Position numbers and translations under genes: made by a program | Origin: a virus | DNA length: 41,593 bases | Strand: one strand, 5' to 3' | IMG/VR virus record: IMGVR_UViG_3300021964_000158 | Location: 1-41,593 of that record | Notes under the pieces: model-generated | The model's database searches: none | Seen by the model: only the letters and a program-made list of their open reading frames with translations | Told to the model about the DNA's origin: nothing | Shown: positions 1-6,661 of the stretch, in pieces | Numbering within the stretch: position 1 is the stretch's first letter | Layout: every line of letters begins with the position of its first letter

Positions 1-504
1 GCTGATGCTGCTCACGGTCTGGGTGGACATATTGTTGCTGACGGTGGTTGTACTACACCCGGAGATGTGGCTAAGGCTTTCGCAGCTGGTGCCGATTTTG
101 TAATGCTTGGGGGTATGCTTGCCGGACACGATGAAGGCGGCGGAGAAGTAATCACTAAGTATTACGAAACAAATGAACTTAACTATGAAATGAGCCAAGG
201 CACGCCTGGAGGCTTTGAGAAAGTTATAGAAACAAAAAAGTTTGTGCAGTTCTACGGTATGAGTTCAAAAGCTGCTAACGATAAACATTTTGGTGGATTA
301 AAGGAATACAGAAGCAGTGAAGGAAGAGAAGTTTTTGTACCTTACAGAGGACCAGTGGATAATACTATTCAAGATATCTTGGGTGGTTTGCGTTCTACTT
401 GTACTTACGTTGGGGCAGATAAATTAAAAAATTTAAGCAAGTGTACGACTTTTGTTCGTTGCACGGATACACACAATCGAGTATATGAAGGGAGTTCTAA
501 ATGA
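1..504 (+). CDS. guaC: GMP reductase, C-terminal part (5' end outside window)
   Basis: Frame 1 is open from the first base, so the gene is cut by the window edge and only the last 167 codons are seen. The segment matches the C-terminal half of GuaC-type GMP reductase in the IMPDH/GMPR TIM-barrel family: [36 protein letters not shown], then [24 protein letters not shown]. GMP reductase converts GMP to IMP with NADPH and feeds guanine nucleotides back into the purine pool. The FYGMSS and RGPV segments and the missing CBS insert fit GMPR better than IMP dehydrogenase. The catalytic Cys loop would lie upstream of the window. The stop TGA overlaps the next start as ATGA. In a phage this would be an auxiliary nucleotide-salvage gene. 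Confidence 0.93.
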   Translation, partial: ADAAHGLGGHIVADGGCTTPGDVAKAFAAGADFVMLGGMLAGHDEGGGEVITKYYETNELNYEMSQGTPGGFEKVIETKKFVQFYGMSSKAANDKHFGGLKEYRSSEGREVFVPYRGPVDNTIQDILGGLRSTCTYVGADKLKNLSKCTTFVRCTDTHNRVYEGSSK

Positions 505-719
505 GAGAACAACTATTAAATGCCGCAAAGGTACATGCTGTTGGACATATTGAAAAGCATCGTGCCAATGTAGAAGTTTATCTTGCAAATCCTGCAGGTA
601 TTGGAGAACATTCTGATATCATTGAAGCTATTGAGCATGAAATTGATATGATGGCTAAATATGAAGATCAACTTGAAATTATTGAAAAATATTTTGAAAA
701 TGTGCTTGACAAATCATAA
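501..719 (+). CDS. Small conserved phage protein of unknown function
   Basis: A 72-residue acidic, probably all-helical protein whose ATG overlaps the guaC stop (ATGA). A GGGAG Shine-Dalgarno lies just upstream. It contains [22 protein letters not shown] and a C-terminal helix rich in Asp/Glu and Tyr. I recall this short family from T4-like marine phages, where it has no assigned role. Translational coupling to guaC suggests co-expression only. A promoter -35 element lies inside its last codons. Confidence 0.75.
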   Translation: MREQLLNAAKVHAVGHIEKHRANVEVYLANPAGIGEHSDIIEAIEHEIDMMAKYEDQLEIIEKYFENVLDKS

Positions 720-734
720 ATAATATGCCATAAT
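706..734 (+). promoter_or_regulatory. Sigma70-like promoter for the RNA locus
   Basis: TTGACA at 706-711, 17-bp spacer, CATAAT at 729-734, giving a start near 741. It overlaps the end of the upstream gene and would transcribe the structured RNA and both tRNAs. Confidence 0.6.
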
Positions 735-740
735 AAACAA

Positions 741-928
741 AATCGAATATGAGCCCTGACAGAGCCGTGCTAATGTATTTCAGCTAAATCTGTTGATGGT
801 AACGATGTATCCTTCTTCATTTGTTACCGGATTCTCTAGAGTAAGAAGGATACGACCGTGCTGGGTGGCGGGACGGTAAGAGATTAATCCCTAATTACAA
901 TGTTGCGGATAGGCCACCCCAAATTTCA
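741..928 (+). ncRNA. Candidate structured RNA, 5' of the tRNA pair, with pseudoknot
   Basis: No credible reading frame occupies this segment, yet it holds strong secondary structure. An 11-bp perfect stem joins 807-817 (GTATCCTTCTT) to 843-853. A second helix pairs 798-803 (GGTAAC) with 823-828 (GTTACC) inside the loop of the first, which makes an H-type pseudoknot. A 7-bp stem pairs 863-869 (GGGTGGC) with 913-919. It lies between a promoter and tRNA-Asn, so it is probably co-transcribed with the tRNAs. It does not show RNase P or group I intron core motifs that I can recognise. Large phage RNAs of the GOLLD type are known to sit beside or around tRNAs and are one candidate, but I could not confirm the family. 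Confidence 0.5.
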
Positions 929-929
929 T

Positions 930-1005
930 TCCCTCTTAGCTCAGTTGGTAGAGCAAATGACTGTTAATCATTGGGTCGCTAGTTCGAGCCTAGCAGAGGG
1001 AGCCA
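930..1005 (+). tRNA. tRNA-Asn(GUU)
   Basis: The acceptor stem TCCCTCT (930-936) pairs with AGAGGGA (995-1001), with discriminator G and an encoded CCA (1003-1005). The D-arm holds AGCTCAGTTGGTAGAGC. The anticodon stem AATGA/TCATT encloses loop CTGTTAA with anticodon GTT. The T-arm holds the GTTCGAGCC signature. All cloverleaf elements are present and canonical, so it should be functional and read AAC/AAU. Confidence 0.95.
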
Positions 1006-1010
1006 TATTT

Positions 1011-1084
1011 GCCGATATAGTATAGTGGTATTACAGTGGATTTGTAATCCTCTGATGGGAGTTCGATTCTCTCTATCGGCACCA
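1011..1084 (+). tRNA. tRNA-Thr(UGU)
   Basis: The acceptor stem GCCGATA (1011-1017) pairs with TATCGGC (1074-1080), followed by discriminator A and encoded CCA (1082-1084). The anticodon stem GTGGA/TCCTC (one T-T mismatch) encloses loop TTTGTAA, giving anticodon TGT. The T-arm has GTTCGATTC. Reading the loop one base earlier would give TTG (Gln) but breaks the stem and puts a pyrimidine at position 37, so Thr is preferred. Only five bases separate it from tRNA-Asn. Confidence 0.9.
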
Positions 1085-1087
1085 CAA

Positions 1088-1268
1088 AATTCGACACCGG
1101 CCAGTGTCGATGGAATGTGACCGAATACCTCTCGCTGATGGGGGGTAAGGTAGATCGAAGGGGTAGCGCCCATATCCTTAGCGGGATTGCAGATCGTTGG
1201 AGGTCTATGTAGAAAGGTACATCAGATCGTACTTCCTTGCGGGATACCCTAGCCCCGCCATTCCCATC
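1088..1268 (+). ncRNA. Candidate structured RNA, 3' of the tRNA pair
   Basis: Non-coding segment with a chain of hairpins: a perfect 7-bp stem TCGACAC/GTGTCGA (1091-1097 with 1104-1110), a stem pairing TACCTC with GGGGTA around 1126-1147, an AGATC/GGTCT hairpin near 1190-1206, ATGTA/TACAT at about 1207-1222, and GCGGG/CCCGC near 1239-1257. GGGTA near 1161 could pair with TACCC in the loop of the last hairpin, another pseudoknot. The hexamer AGATCG occurs three times in predicted loops or junctions. The segment ends just before an intrinsic terminator. It may belong to the same transcript as the 741-928 element, with the tRNAs embedded. Family not identified. Confidence 0.48.
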
Positions 1269-1300
1269 CTGGACATGATGTTAAACTGTCCATTTTTATT
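1269..1300 (+). terminator. Intrinsic terminator of the RNA locus
   Basis: TGGACA and TGTCCA form a 6-bp stem around an 11-nt loop, followed by a T-rich run (ATTTTTATT). It closes the tRNA/structured RNA transcript before the next gene. Confidence 0.7.
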
Positions 1301-1329
1301 GGGTAAATAAAAAGAAGGAGTATACCCTT

Positions 1330-1668
1330 ATGAAAAAAATTGTTCTAGCAGGCGTTTTATCGCTAGCAACAACTACAGCAATGGCAGAAGGTTTTGGACC
1401 CTATGTTGGTATTGAGCGTGAAACATCTGCGGGTGTAAATCGTGCATATGCCGGTATGACATATGCAGTTCCTAATACTATGCTATCGATTGACGCTGTT
1501 GCAAACTTTGAAGACACTACGGGCTCGTTGAGCAATGTGTCTTTTGCCACTACAGAATTAAATATCAATGCAGCACTAACAGAAAATGTTTCTGCATATG
1601 TTGAAAATGATTTGAATAGTGACTTTAAAAGAACAGAAACCACCGTTGGCGTGAAGTTTTCGTTCTAA
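1330..1668 (+). CDS. Small exported beta-barrel-like protein
   Basis: A 112-residue protein with a clear Sec signal peptide: MKKI, a hydrophobic core, and an Ala-Met-Ala cleavage site near residue 19. The mature part alternates polar and hydrophobic residues like beta strands (GPYVGIERETS, AGMTYAV, TTVGVKFSF) and ends in Phe, as many outer-membrane barrel proteins do. At about 93 residues the mature chain would make only a very small barrel or periplasmic sheet. A strong AAGAAGGAG ribosome site is 9 bases upstream. The role is unknown; envelope localisation is inferred from the signal and the terminal Phe. Confidence 0.75.
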   Translation: MKKIVLAGVLSLATTTAMAEGFGPYVGIERETSAGVNRAYAGMTYAVPNTMLSIDAVANFEDTTGSLSNVSFATTELNINAALTENVSAYVENDLNSDFKRTETTVGVKFSF

Positions 1669-1720
1669 TCGGGTGTCCTAGGCATGACTTAAAAAGGCCC
1701 ACTTTAAATTTGAGGATTTT

Positions 1721-2398
1721 ATGCGTCACTTTTTATTTCCTACTGTAATATGGCAAGGCAACAGACAAGTTTCTGACGAAGAAAAGAGTCTTTGGTTTGA
1801 ATCATATCTCGTTAATAGCGATAGTGATGGCGCATCTTTAGATTATCTAGGTTTTCAAAGTCATCACTTAGACTCTAATTTTTCTAACATATTTAAAGAT
1901 ATCATACAAAATGTTAAATACTATTTCGATGAACTGAGCATTGACCACACAAAACTGAATTTATATATTACAAAAACTTGGTATAACGCAAAAACAACAA
2001 CAGGTAATCCTCAACATTGTCACGGTGAAAATCATATTTCCTTTACGTATTACCCTCATATTAATCCGCAATTTGAAAAGAATTTAGCTTTCTTTAGAGA
2101 ATATGAAACAACACCGAATGAACCCTATTTTGGATTCTTAGAAGATATTGTAACCGAATGGACACCTGCAAACTGTAGAAGTTATCAGATACCTATATCG
2201 GAAGGTGACATTGTTGTCTTCCCTTCAAAGCTATTTCATTCTACTAATGGCGAAGGTACATCCCACGAATATTTCAAAACAAAAGAGGAATTAGTCAAAA
2301 GTAGATTTTGTGTTGGAGGTGATATAATTATTACCAGAAAAGACACCAAAGAATATGAAAAATTACTACCACCCATTGAAAACTGGAAACTCTTTTAA
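1721..2398 (+). CDS. Putative 2OG-Fe(II) oxygenase
   Basis: A 225-residue protein resembling the phage/cyanobacterial 2OG-Fe(II) oxygenase group (2OG-FeII_Oxy_5-like). Visible motifs are KTWYNAKTTTGNPQHCHGENH with the HxH metal-binding region around residues 100-105, and EGDIVVFPSKLFHST with the distal His near residue 176. A later SRFCVGGDIIITRK carries the Arg expected to hold 2-oxoglutarate. The usual HxD is replaced by HxH or shifted, so metal binding should be checked. Members hydroxylate proteins or small molecules; the substrate is unknown. TTGAGGATTTT precedes the ATG. Confidence 0.7.
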   Translation: MRHFLFPTVIWQGNRQVSDEEKSLWFESYLVNSDSDGASLDYLGFQSHHLDSNFSNIFKDIIQNVKYYFDELSIDHTKLNLYITKTWYNAKTTTGNPQHCHGENHISFTYYPHINPQFEKNLAFFREYETTPNEPYFGFLEDIVTEWTPANCRSYQIPISEGDIVVFPSKLFHSTNGEGTSHEYFKTKEELVKSRFCVGGDIIITRKDTKEYEKLLPPIENWKLF

Positions 2399-2402
2399 AT
2401 AA

Positions 2403-2410
2403 TATAAATA
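2403..2410 (+). promoter_or_regulatory. T4-type late promoter
   Basis: Exact TATAAATA, the T4 late promoter -10 element, in the short gap before the 2447 gene. No -35 element is apparent. Expected start is about 6-7 bases downstream. The window also encodes a gp33 homologue. Confidence 0.6.
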
Positions 2411-2446
2411 TTATTTTAAAGGGCACTATGCCTCAAGGAGAAAGCC

Positions 2447-2713
2447 ATGTGGTTTATCTTGGTAATGGTAGCAATACCAACTCAATGGATTGGAGCAAAT
2501 TCAGTCTTCATCTTTAACGACCCGACATTTCAAACAAGCCAAGCTTGTGTCCAATGGGTTCAAAATAATCAAAATTATGTAGCATTTAATACACTAAAAG
2601 CATACCCCAATGCGACTGGACACGAAGGAATATTTTGTGTGTCAGATTCAACCTTACAGCAAATGATAGAAGATGGTGCATTATCGCCTAATATAGGAGG
2701 CGTTTCACTATAA
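2447..2713 (+). CDS. Small protein with hydrophobic N-terminus, unknown
   Basis: An 88-residue protein starting with an uncharged hydrophobic stretch (MWFILVMVAIPTQWIGA) that could be a signal or anchor, although it lacks the usual basic N-region. The rest contains two Cys (residues 34 and 65) that could form a disulphide in the periplasm. An AAGGAG site precedes the ATG. It sits behind a TATAAATA late promoter and before an intrinsic terminator, so it may be a monocistronic late gene. No family recognised. Confidence 0.65.
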   Translation: MWFILVMVAIPTQWIGANSVFIFNDPTFQTSQACVQWVQNNQNYVAFNTLKAYPNATGHEGIFCVSDSTLQQMIEDGALSPNIGGVSL

Positions 2714-2734
2714 GGGGCTTAGGCCCCTTTTTTT
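2713..2734 (+). terminator. Intrinsic terminator
   Basis: AGGGGC/GCCCCT stem with TTAG tetraloop, followed by seven T. It begins at the stop codon of the preceding gene. Confidence 0.9.
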
Positions 2735-2749
2735 ATAACAGGAGTATAC

Positions 2750-3211
2750 ATGCTTACTGAAAATCAAGTAGAAGAATTGATTGATTTATTATCTACACTT
2801 GACAATACTACAAAGATATATTTTGGGTGTGATTCTGTTAGATACATAAAAAAGAAACAAAAAATGGCAAGATTTGCTACCGTGTGTATTGTACACATGA
2901 ATGGCAATAATGGATGTAGAATATTTTCTCATGTTTCACATGAAAACGATTATGATATGAAACCCGGAAGACCTAAGTTGAGAATGATTAATGAAGCACA
3001 GAAAGTGTGTGAAATGTATCTGCAGGTTGCTCAATTAATTGATGAGTATGATATCGAAATTCATCTTGATATTAACTCAGATCCGATGCATGGATCTAAC
3101 TGTGCTGCTCAAGAAGCAGCTGGTTATGTTCTAGGTATGACCGGAATTGTGCCTAAACTAAAACCTGACGGATTTGCTGCTAGTTATGGAGCAGATAAAG
3201 TTGCCGCATAA
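2750..3211 (+). CDS. YkuK-like RNase H-fold protein (DUF458)
   Basis: A 153-residue protein similar to the YkuK/DUF458 family of RNase H-like proteins. It shows IYFGCDSVRY near residue 24 (first strand with the conserved Asp), HLDINSDP near residue 103, and a C-terminal KPDGFAASYGADK block with the last acidic residue. The layout Asp...Asp...Asp in a beta-alpha fold fits an RNase H-like nuclease, but biochemical activity is not established for the family. It has its own ribosome site (AGGAG) between a terminator upstream and a promoter downstream. Confidence 0.75.
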   Translation: MLTENQVEELIDLLSTLDNTTKIYFGCDSVRYIKKKQKMARFATVCIVHMNGNNGCRIFSHVSHENDYDMKPGRPKLRMINEAQKVCEMYLQVAQLIDEYDIEIHLDINSDPMHGSNCAAQEAAGYVLGMTGIVPKLKPDGFAASYGADKVAA

Positions 3212-3218
3212 ATAATGG

Positions 3219-3247
3219 TTGACAAATAGTTATTTTTATGTTTTAAT
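3219..3247 (+). promoter_or_regulatory. Sigma70-like promoter
   Basis: GGTTGACA with -35 at 3219-3224, 17-bp spacer, TTTAAT at 3242-3247. The spacer holds a perfect inverted repeat AAATA-GT-TATTT. It drives the lipoprotein gene. A CATAAATA sequence at 3207-3214 just upstream is a near match to a late element. Confidence 0.7.
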
Positions 3248-3277
3248 AGTAGTAATGAATTGATATGGAGTTAAATT

Positions 3278-3871
3278 ATGAAGCAAGTTATTGCTATAGC
3301 AGCAATTGCCGCTGTATTGACGGGATGCTCTTCTTTAGGTAAGAAAGAGTTTACCGAAATTAAGAAAGTTGAGGGTAAAGTAGATCAGGTCCCTACTTGG
3401 TTTATTGAACCTACTGAAGATAACCCACCATTCATTTATGGGGCGGGAACAGGATTGTCTGATGCTCTACAGTTTTCTGTAGACAAAGCAATGCATGAGG
3501 CAAAATTAGTTATTGCTGGTAAATTATCAACTGAAGCAACTTCTCAATTGAGAACGTTTATCACAGATAATTCAGCAGGTGCTCAAAGTAAAACAATACA
3601 AAAAACTGAAAAAGTTTCAAAAACAGGATTTACTGCAGTGTACCTACCGCAGTATACAACTGACCAACGTATCGTATTTAAAGAAGGAAATATGTATCGA
3701 ACATATGTTCTTATTAAGATTGATACGAATAAAGTCAAAAAAGAAGATGTTGCAACAAATACTTTTAGCTCATATGAGGAAAGTCAGGCAAACCAAGCTT
3801 TTAGATCTTTAGATACGCCGGTTATTCAAGAAGAACAGCCTAACAATGGACAATTCTTACCTGTACAATGA
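3278..3871 (+). CDS. LPP20-like lipoprotein
   Basis: A 197-residue lipoprotein: a basic N-terminus, hydrophobic core and lipobox LTGC with Cys17 as the likely lipidated residue. The mature part has VPTWFIEP, IYGAGTG and a later LPQYTTDQRIVFKEGNMYRTYVLIKID strand region, typical of the LPP20 family (PF02169) of outer-membrane lipoproteins. Ser18-Ser19 after the Cys suggests outer-membrane sorting in Gram-negative hosts. It leads a short operon of small membrane proteins from the promoter at 3219 and overlaps the next start (ATGA). A phage lipoprotein may alter the cell envelope or block superinfection; that is inference. Confidence 0.8.
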   Translation: MKQVIAIAAIAAVLTGCSSLGKKEFTEIKKVEGKVDQVPTWFIEPTEDNPPFIYGAGTGLSDALQFSVDKAMHEAKLVIAGKLSTEATSQLRTFITDNSAGAQSKTIQKTEKVSKTGFTAVYLPQYTTDQRIVFKEGNMYRTYVLIKIDTNKVKKEDVATNTFSSYEESQANQAFRSLDTPVIQEEQPNNGQFLPVQ

Positions 3872-4080
3872 AGCAGTTTATATTTGTCATAACAACGATA
3901 ACTTTTAGTATGTTCATGTGGAAAGCGTTGGACCTAAAATTTATCGAAACCGTTGAAGTCATACCTGAACCATATTTCATCGTTACCACAAAAGAGGTTA
4001 ACGAATGTGTTGATAATTCAGGTAAGACTTTTGTCTATAGAACAGTTGAACAGAAAAAAGTTGAATTAGGAGAATTATAA
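3868..4080 (+). CDS. Small single-pass membrane protein, unknown
   Basis: A 70-residue protein with an N-terminal hydrophobic segment (residues 3-18) followed by a soluble tail with one Cys. It overlaps the lipoprotein stop by four bases and its own stop shares a base with the next ATG (TAATG). It resembles a signal-anchor protein exposed to the periplasm. Confidence 0.65.
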   Translation: MKQFIFVITTITFSMFMWKALDLKFIETVEVIPEPYFIVTTKEVNECVDNSGKTFVYRTVEQKKVELGEL

Positions 4081-4244
4081 TGTGTGGTGGATTTTATGAG
4101 GAAGAGCTTAAGGAAGAGTTCGCCACAGAGTATGAAAAGGATTCTAAGAAAAGGCCTATGGGTGATATTAAGTTTATGACTGCTGCTGACTTTATGTCAG
4201 AGCAAGATGAATATTATTATCCCGGGAGTGATCCACAAGAATGA
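4080..4244 (+). CDS. Short acidic protein, unknown
   Basis: A 54-codon frame starting MCGGFYEEELKEEF and ending before TGA, with both ends overlapping neighbours (TAATG upstream, ATGA downstream). This tight packing and the lack of any other frame support a real gene. The MCGGF start followed by a charged helix is reminiscent of short phage proteins of unknown role. Confidence 0.6.
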   Translation: MCGGFYEEELKEEFATEYEKDSKKRPMGDIKFMTAADFMSEQDEYYYPGSDPQE

Positions 4245-4378
4245 TTCCTTTAGAGATATTTTTTGTGGGTATAGTGATTGTAACAATTGCTGCTAGGATT
4301 ATTGGATTCCGAGTACAACAGAAAGCGCCTCCTGCGCCTCCTAATAAAGTACAATGGGATTTAGAAAAGGAAGGTTAA
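4241..4378 (+). CDS. 45-residue single-pass membrane protein
   Basis: Short frame with one predicted transmembrane helix (residues 3-22, IPLEIFFVGIVIVTIAARII) followed by a Pro-rich linker (APPAPP). It overlaps the upstream stop by ATGA and is directly followed by the next ATG. Function unknown. Confidence 0.55.
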   Translation: MIPLEIFFVGIVIVTIAARIIGFRVQQKAPPAPPNKVQWDLEKEG

Positions 4379-4705
4379 ATGACAGAAGTTTTTAAACTAG
4401 ATGCAGAAGACGGCATCACTCCAGACGCTTGGGTAATCATCGAGATCACGGAACCGGCAGGACAATATCAGAAGATTCTATCTGGCTGGTCGGGTAGTTA
4501 CTTGTATGGCGATAGTTGGCGTATGAGTAGCCCAATGAAAAAACTAGATATCAAAATCGATGAAGATTTCTTTATTATTGAAACCGGTAGTGGCTCAACA
4601 TATAAATTGTTTAAGGATAGACAAGGATTACGAATGAGTAATGCGGGTATCTATAACCAACTCAAAGAGAAGTTTGGCGACAGGGTTAACATTGTTGAGT
4701 TATGA
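4379..4705 (+). CDS. Conserved hypothetical, beta-rich
   Basis: A 108-residue protein starting immediately after the preceding stop and overlapping the next gene by ATGA. Composition is mixed alpha/beta with a WSGSYLYGDSW segment and a C-terminal helix. No catalytic motif or known family seen. Confidence 0.65.
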   Translation: MTEVFKLDAEDGITPDAWVIIEITEPAGQYQKILSGWSGSYLYGDSWRMSSPMKKLDIKIDEDFFIIETGSGSTYKLFKDRQGLRMSNAGIYNQLKEKFGDRVNIVEL

Positions 4706-5094
4706 TTACATACAGCACCAACTGGATGGGGCCGGTCAACATGGATTGGTTTCGAGAGCGTGGTCTGACTCATAGGGTTATAAAGGAGTGCACCACGGAG
4801 GAAGTTAGAGATATTCTCCGGAGAAGCAGATATCCTACCATGGAGGTTGGTGACACCTTTGAAACGGAAGAAATTCATACCTACTATGCCTGTGGTCGTA
4901 TCGATATTCGAGATGACACTAAAGAAGGATATGATGGCTGGGATGAATACAGTATTGCACCTATGCACGCTGAAGATTGGAATGCATTGGGTGATTTTCT
5001 TTGGGACTTGACAACTGAAGAACTTTTGTCGTATAATGAACTAATTCAGAAATTCGAAGAACATTACGGAAAAAAGATAAGGTGGGCAGATTAA
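4702..5094 (+). CDS. Conserved hypothetical
   Basis: A 130-residue acidic protein with many Trp/Tyr. It overlaps the upstream stop (ATGA) and directly abuts the next ATG. A central DTKEGYDGWDEYSIAPM block is followed by a helical C-terminus. No family recognised; the operon position suggests expression with the neighbouring DNA-metabolism genes. Confidence 0.65.
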   Translation: MITYSTNWMGPVNMDWFRERGLTHRVIKECTTEEVRDILRRSRYPTMEVGDTFETEEIHTYYACGRIDIRDDTKEGYDGWDEYSIAPMHAEDWNALGDFLWDLTTEELLSYNELIQKFEEHYGKKIRWAD

Positions 5095-5673
5095 ATGAGA
5101 GTTTACATAGGACCATATCCCAATCGAATGATTTGCAGAATTCATACTGACTATATGAATGATAAGTATGGATATGTTGATTGGCCTACTAAATACACAA
5201 AATTTGAAAGTTTTCTTGAAAAACTTGAAGATGCAATTCAATTCGTGTATAATTGCACAATCAACCTTTTCTTAGATCGGAGAGAGCAAAAGGTTAAGGT
5301 TCGTATTGATAAATGGGATACATGGTCGATGGATCACACCCTGGCCTCTATTGTCTTACCTATGCTTAAGCAGTTAAAAGCTACTACGCATGGCGCACCT
5401 AATGTAGATCCAGAAGATGTACCTAAGGAACTGCGACCCAAGAAACAAGATGTGTTAAAATATAATGAGATTGGCGAAACAGATGATAAATTCTTTGAGC
5501 GCTGGAATTGGGTATTAGATGAAATGATCTACGCATTTGAATCTAAAGCGACCAAAGAAGATGTGTATATGCGCTTTGATATTGATGATAAAGAAGGTAT
5601 GCGAAAAGAACAAGAAAGAATCTCTAACGGGTTTCGGCTGTTTGGTAAATACTACGAAGGGTTATGGGACTAA
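5095..5673 (+). CDS. Conserved phage hypothetical (DTWSMDHTLA family)
   Basis: A 192-residue protein starting directly after the preceding stop. It carries VRIDKWDTWSMDHTLASIVLPMLKQLK and ERWNWVLDEMIYAFE, blocks I recall from a widespread phage family without known function. The conserved Asp/Trp/His pattern and helical propensity suggest a compact soluble domain. No nucleotide-binding loop is visible. Confidence 0.75.
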   Translation: MRVYIGPYPNRMICRIHTDYMNDKYGYVDWPTKYTKFESFLEKLEDAIQFVYNCTINLFLDRREQKVKVRIDKWDTWSMDHTLASIVLPMLKQLKATTHGAPNVDPEDVPKELRPKKQDVLKYNEIGETDDKFFERWNWVLDEMIYAFESKATKEDVYMRFDIDDKEGMRKEQERISNGFRLFGKYYEGLWD

Positions 5674-5675
5674 TT

Positions 5676-6155
5676 ATGACTTATAAAACACATCCTGCAG
5701 ATATTAATCATCAGCCTGTATTTAAAATAGACAAAGTTATCAATAAATATAGACAGGCGGGTGAGAATTTTAAATATGTTTGCACAACAGATTTATTAGC
5801 ATCAGATGTTCCGGTTGACATTTTTTACAGAGATGCCCCACACCCAATCTATGGAAATCATTACATGGGATTGTTTGTAGGCGGAGAAGAGAAGAAAGTT
5901 TATGTTTGTAACGCTGATTTAATCGAGAATTTAGAATTTGGTATGATACAAGATTCTAAAGGAGCATTTCATTATAGTCAAAGTCATCATCACTATAATG
6001 AAATAGAAGCAGATATTTTTATAGATGGTGGCAGACAGTATGTAAGGGCAGGAGGAACACCCTTACCAGAACTTAGATTCTTTCAAGTCAAGGATGGCAA
6101 ATTTGAAGAAATAGCAGATATTGCAGAAAGAACGTATGAGGGTAAGAATGAATAG
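5676..6155 (+). CDS. Conserved hypothetical
   Basis: A soluble 159-residue protein from the ATG at 5676. An in-frame ATG at 5664 lies inside the upstream gene, but its ribosome site would be too close, so the later start is preferred. The middle has a His-rich stretch (HYSQSHHHY) that could bind metal. No known family. It overlaps the MazG-like gene by 8 bases. Confidence 0.6.
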   Translation: MTYKTHPADINHQPVFKIDKVINKYRQAGENFKYVCTTDLLASDVPVDIFYRDAPHPIYGNHYMGLFVGGEEKKVYVCNADLIENLEFGMIQDSKGAFHYSQSHHHYNEIEADIFIDGGRQYVRAGGTPLPELRFFQVKDGKFEEIADIAERTYEGKNE

Positions 6156-6414
6156 ATTAGATGAGTTGTTGACTATCCTATCAGAAGAATGTGCTGAAGT
6201 AATTGTAGAATGTTCGAAAATTAAAAGGTTTGGAATTGATTCCGAGTATGATGGAATGACTGCTGGCGAAAGGCTACAAAAAGAATTAGGCGATTTACAG
6301 TGTATGATTGGGTTGCTACAAGCAGATGATGTTGTGTCATTTTCAGGTATTGAGGAAGCATCTGAACTTAAAAGACAAAAGTTAATGAGATGGAGTACCT
6401 TATTTAATGACTAA
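6148..6414 (+). CDS. MazG-like nucleotide pyrophosphohydrolase
   Basis: An 88-residue all-helical protein with the MazG-type metal-binding pattern: SEECAEVIVECSK near residue 11 (ExxE) and LQKELGDLQCMIGLL near residue 44 (ExxD). Such phage MazG-like enzymes hydrolyse NTPs or dNTPs to monophosphates and pyrophosphate; substrate preference cannot be read from the sequence. The start at 6148 has a GAGGGTAAGA ribosome site inside the previous gene. It overlaps the next gene by 8 bases. Confidence 0.8.
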   Translation: MNRLDELLTILSEECAEVIVECSKIKRFGIDSEYDGMTAGERLQKELGDLQCMIGLLQADDVVSFSGIEEASELKRQKLMRWSTLFND

Positions 6415-6661
6415 ATATGCATATGTAACAACTGTCTTGACAACTAGACGAACTTATGTTATAAGTGAGGATGAATTACAACAATTCAACTTACTGGATA
6501 AACCCGATTTGTCCTGGGCAACAGATTCAATTGTTTGCAAAGAACTTGACGACTTTATCTACGAAGAAGAATTTGTTGATGAATTGATATTGAATGAGCA
6601 TTGGTTGAATGAAGCACAAGTTGCTTCACTTTGTAATGATTGGAAAGACAAAAATGACTGA
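6407..6661 (+). CDS. Conserved hypothetical, acidic
   Basis: An 84-residue acidic protein overlapping the MazG-like gene upstream and the ligase gene downstream by 8 bases each. It starts with a beta hairpin (YAYVTTVLTTRRTYVI) and continues as acidic helices. No recognisable family. Confidence 0.6.
   Translation: MTKYAYVTTVLTTRRTYVISEDELQQFNLLDKPDLSWATDSIVCKELDDFIYEEEFVDELILNEHWLNEAQVASLCNDWKDKND

Noticed and set aside
741-928. RNase P RNA, 6S RNA or group I intron
   Set aside because: I looked for the conserved core segments of these RNAs and did not see them; nothing is interrupted by the segment as an intron would require.
979-1173. A 64-codon minus-strand frame across the tRNAs
   Set aside because: It is antisense to two well-formed tRNAs and the structured RNA. 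Its peptide is the kind of artefact often predicted over tRNA genes.
3207-3214. CATAAATA before the lipoprotein gene as a late promoter
   Set aside because: One mismatch to the consensus and it overlaps a stop codon; the sigma70-like promoter at 3219 explains expression better.
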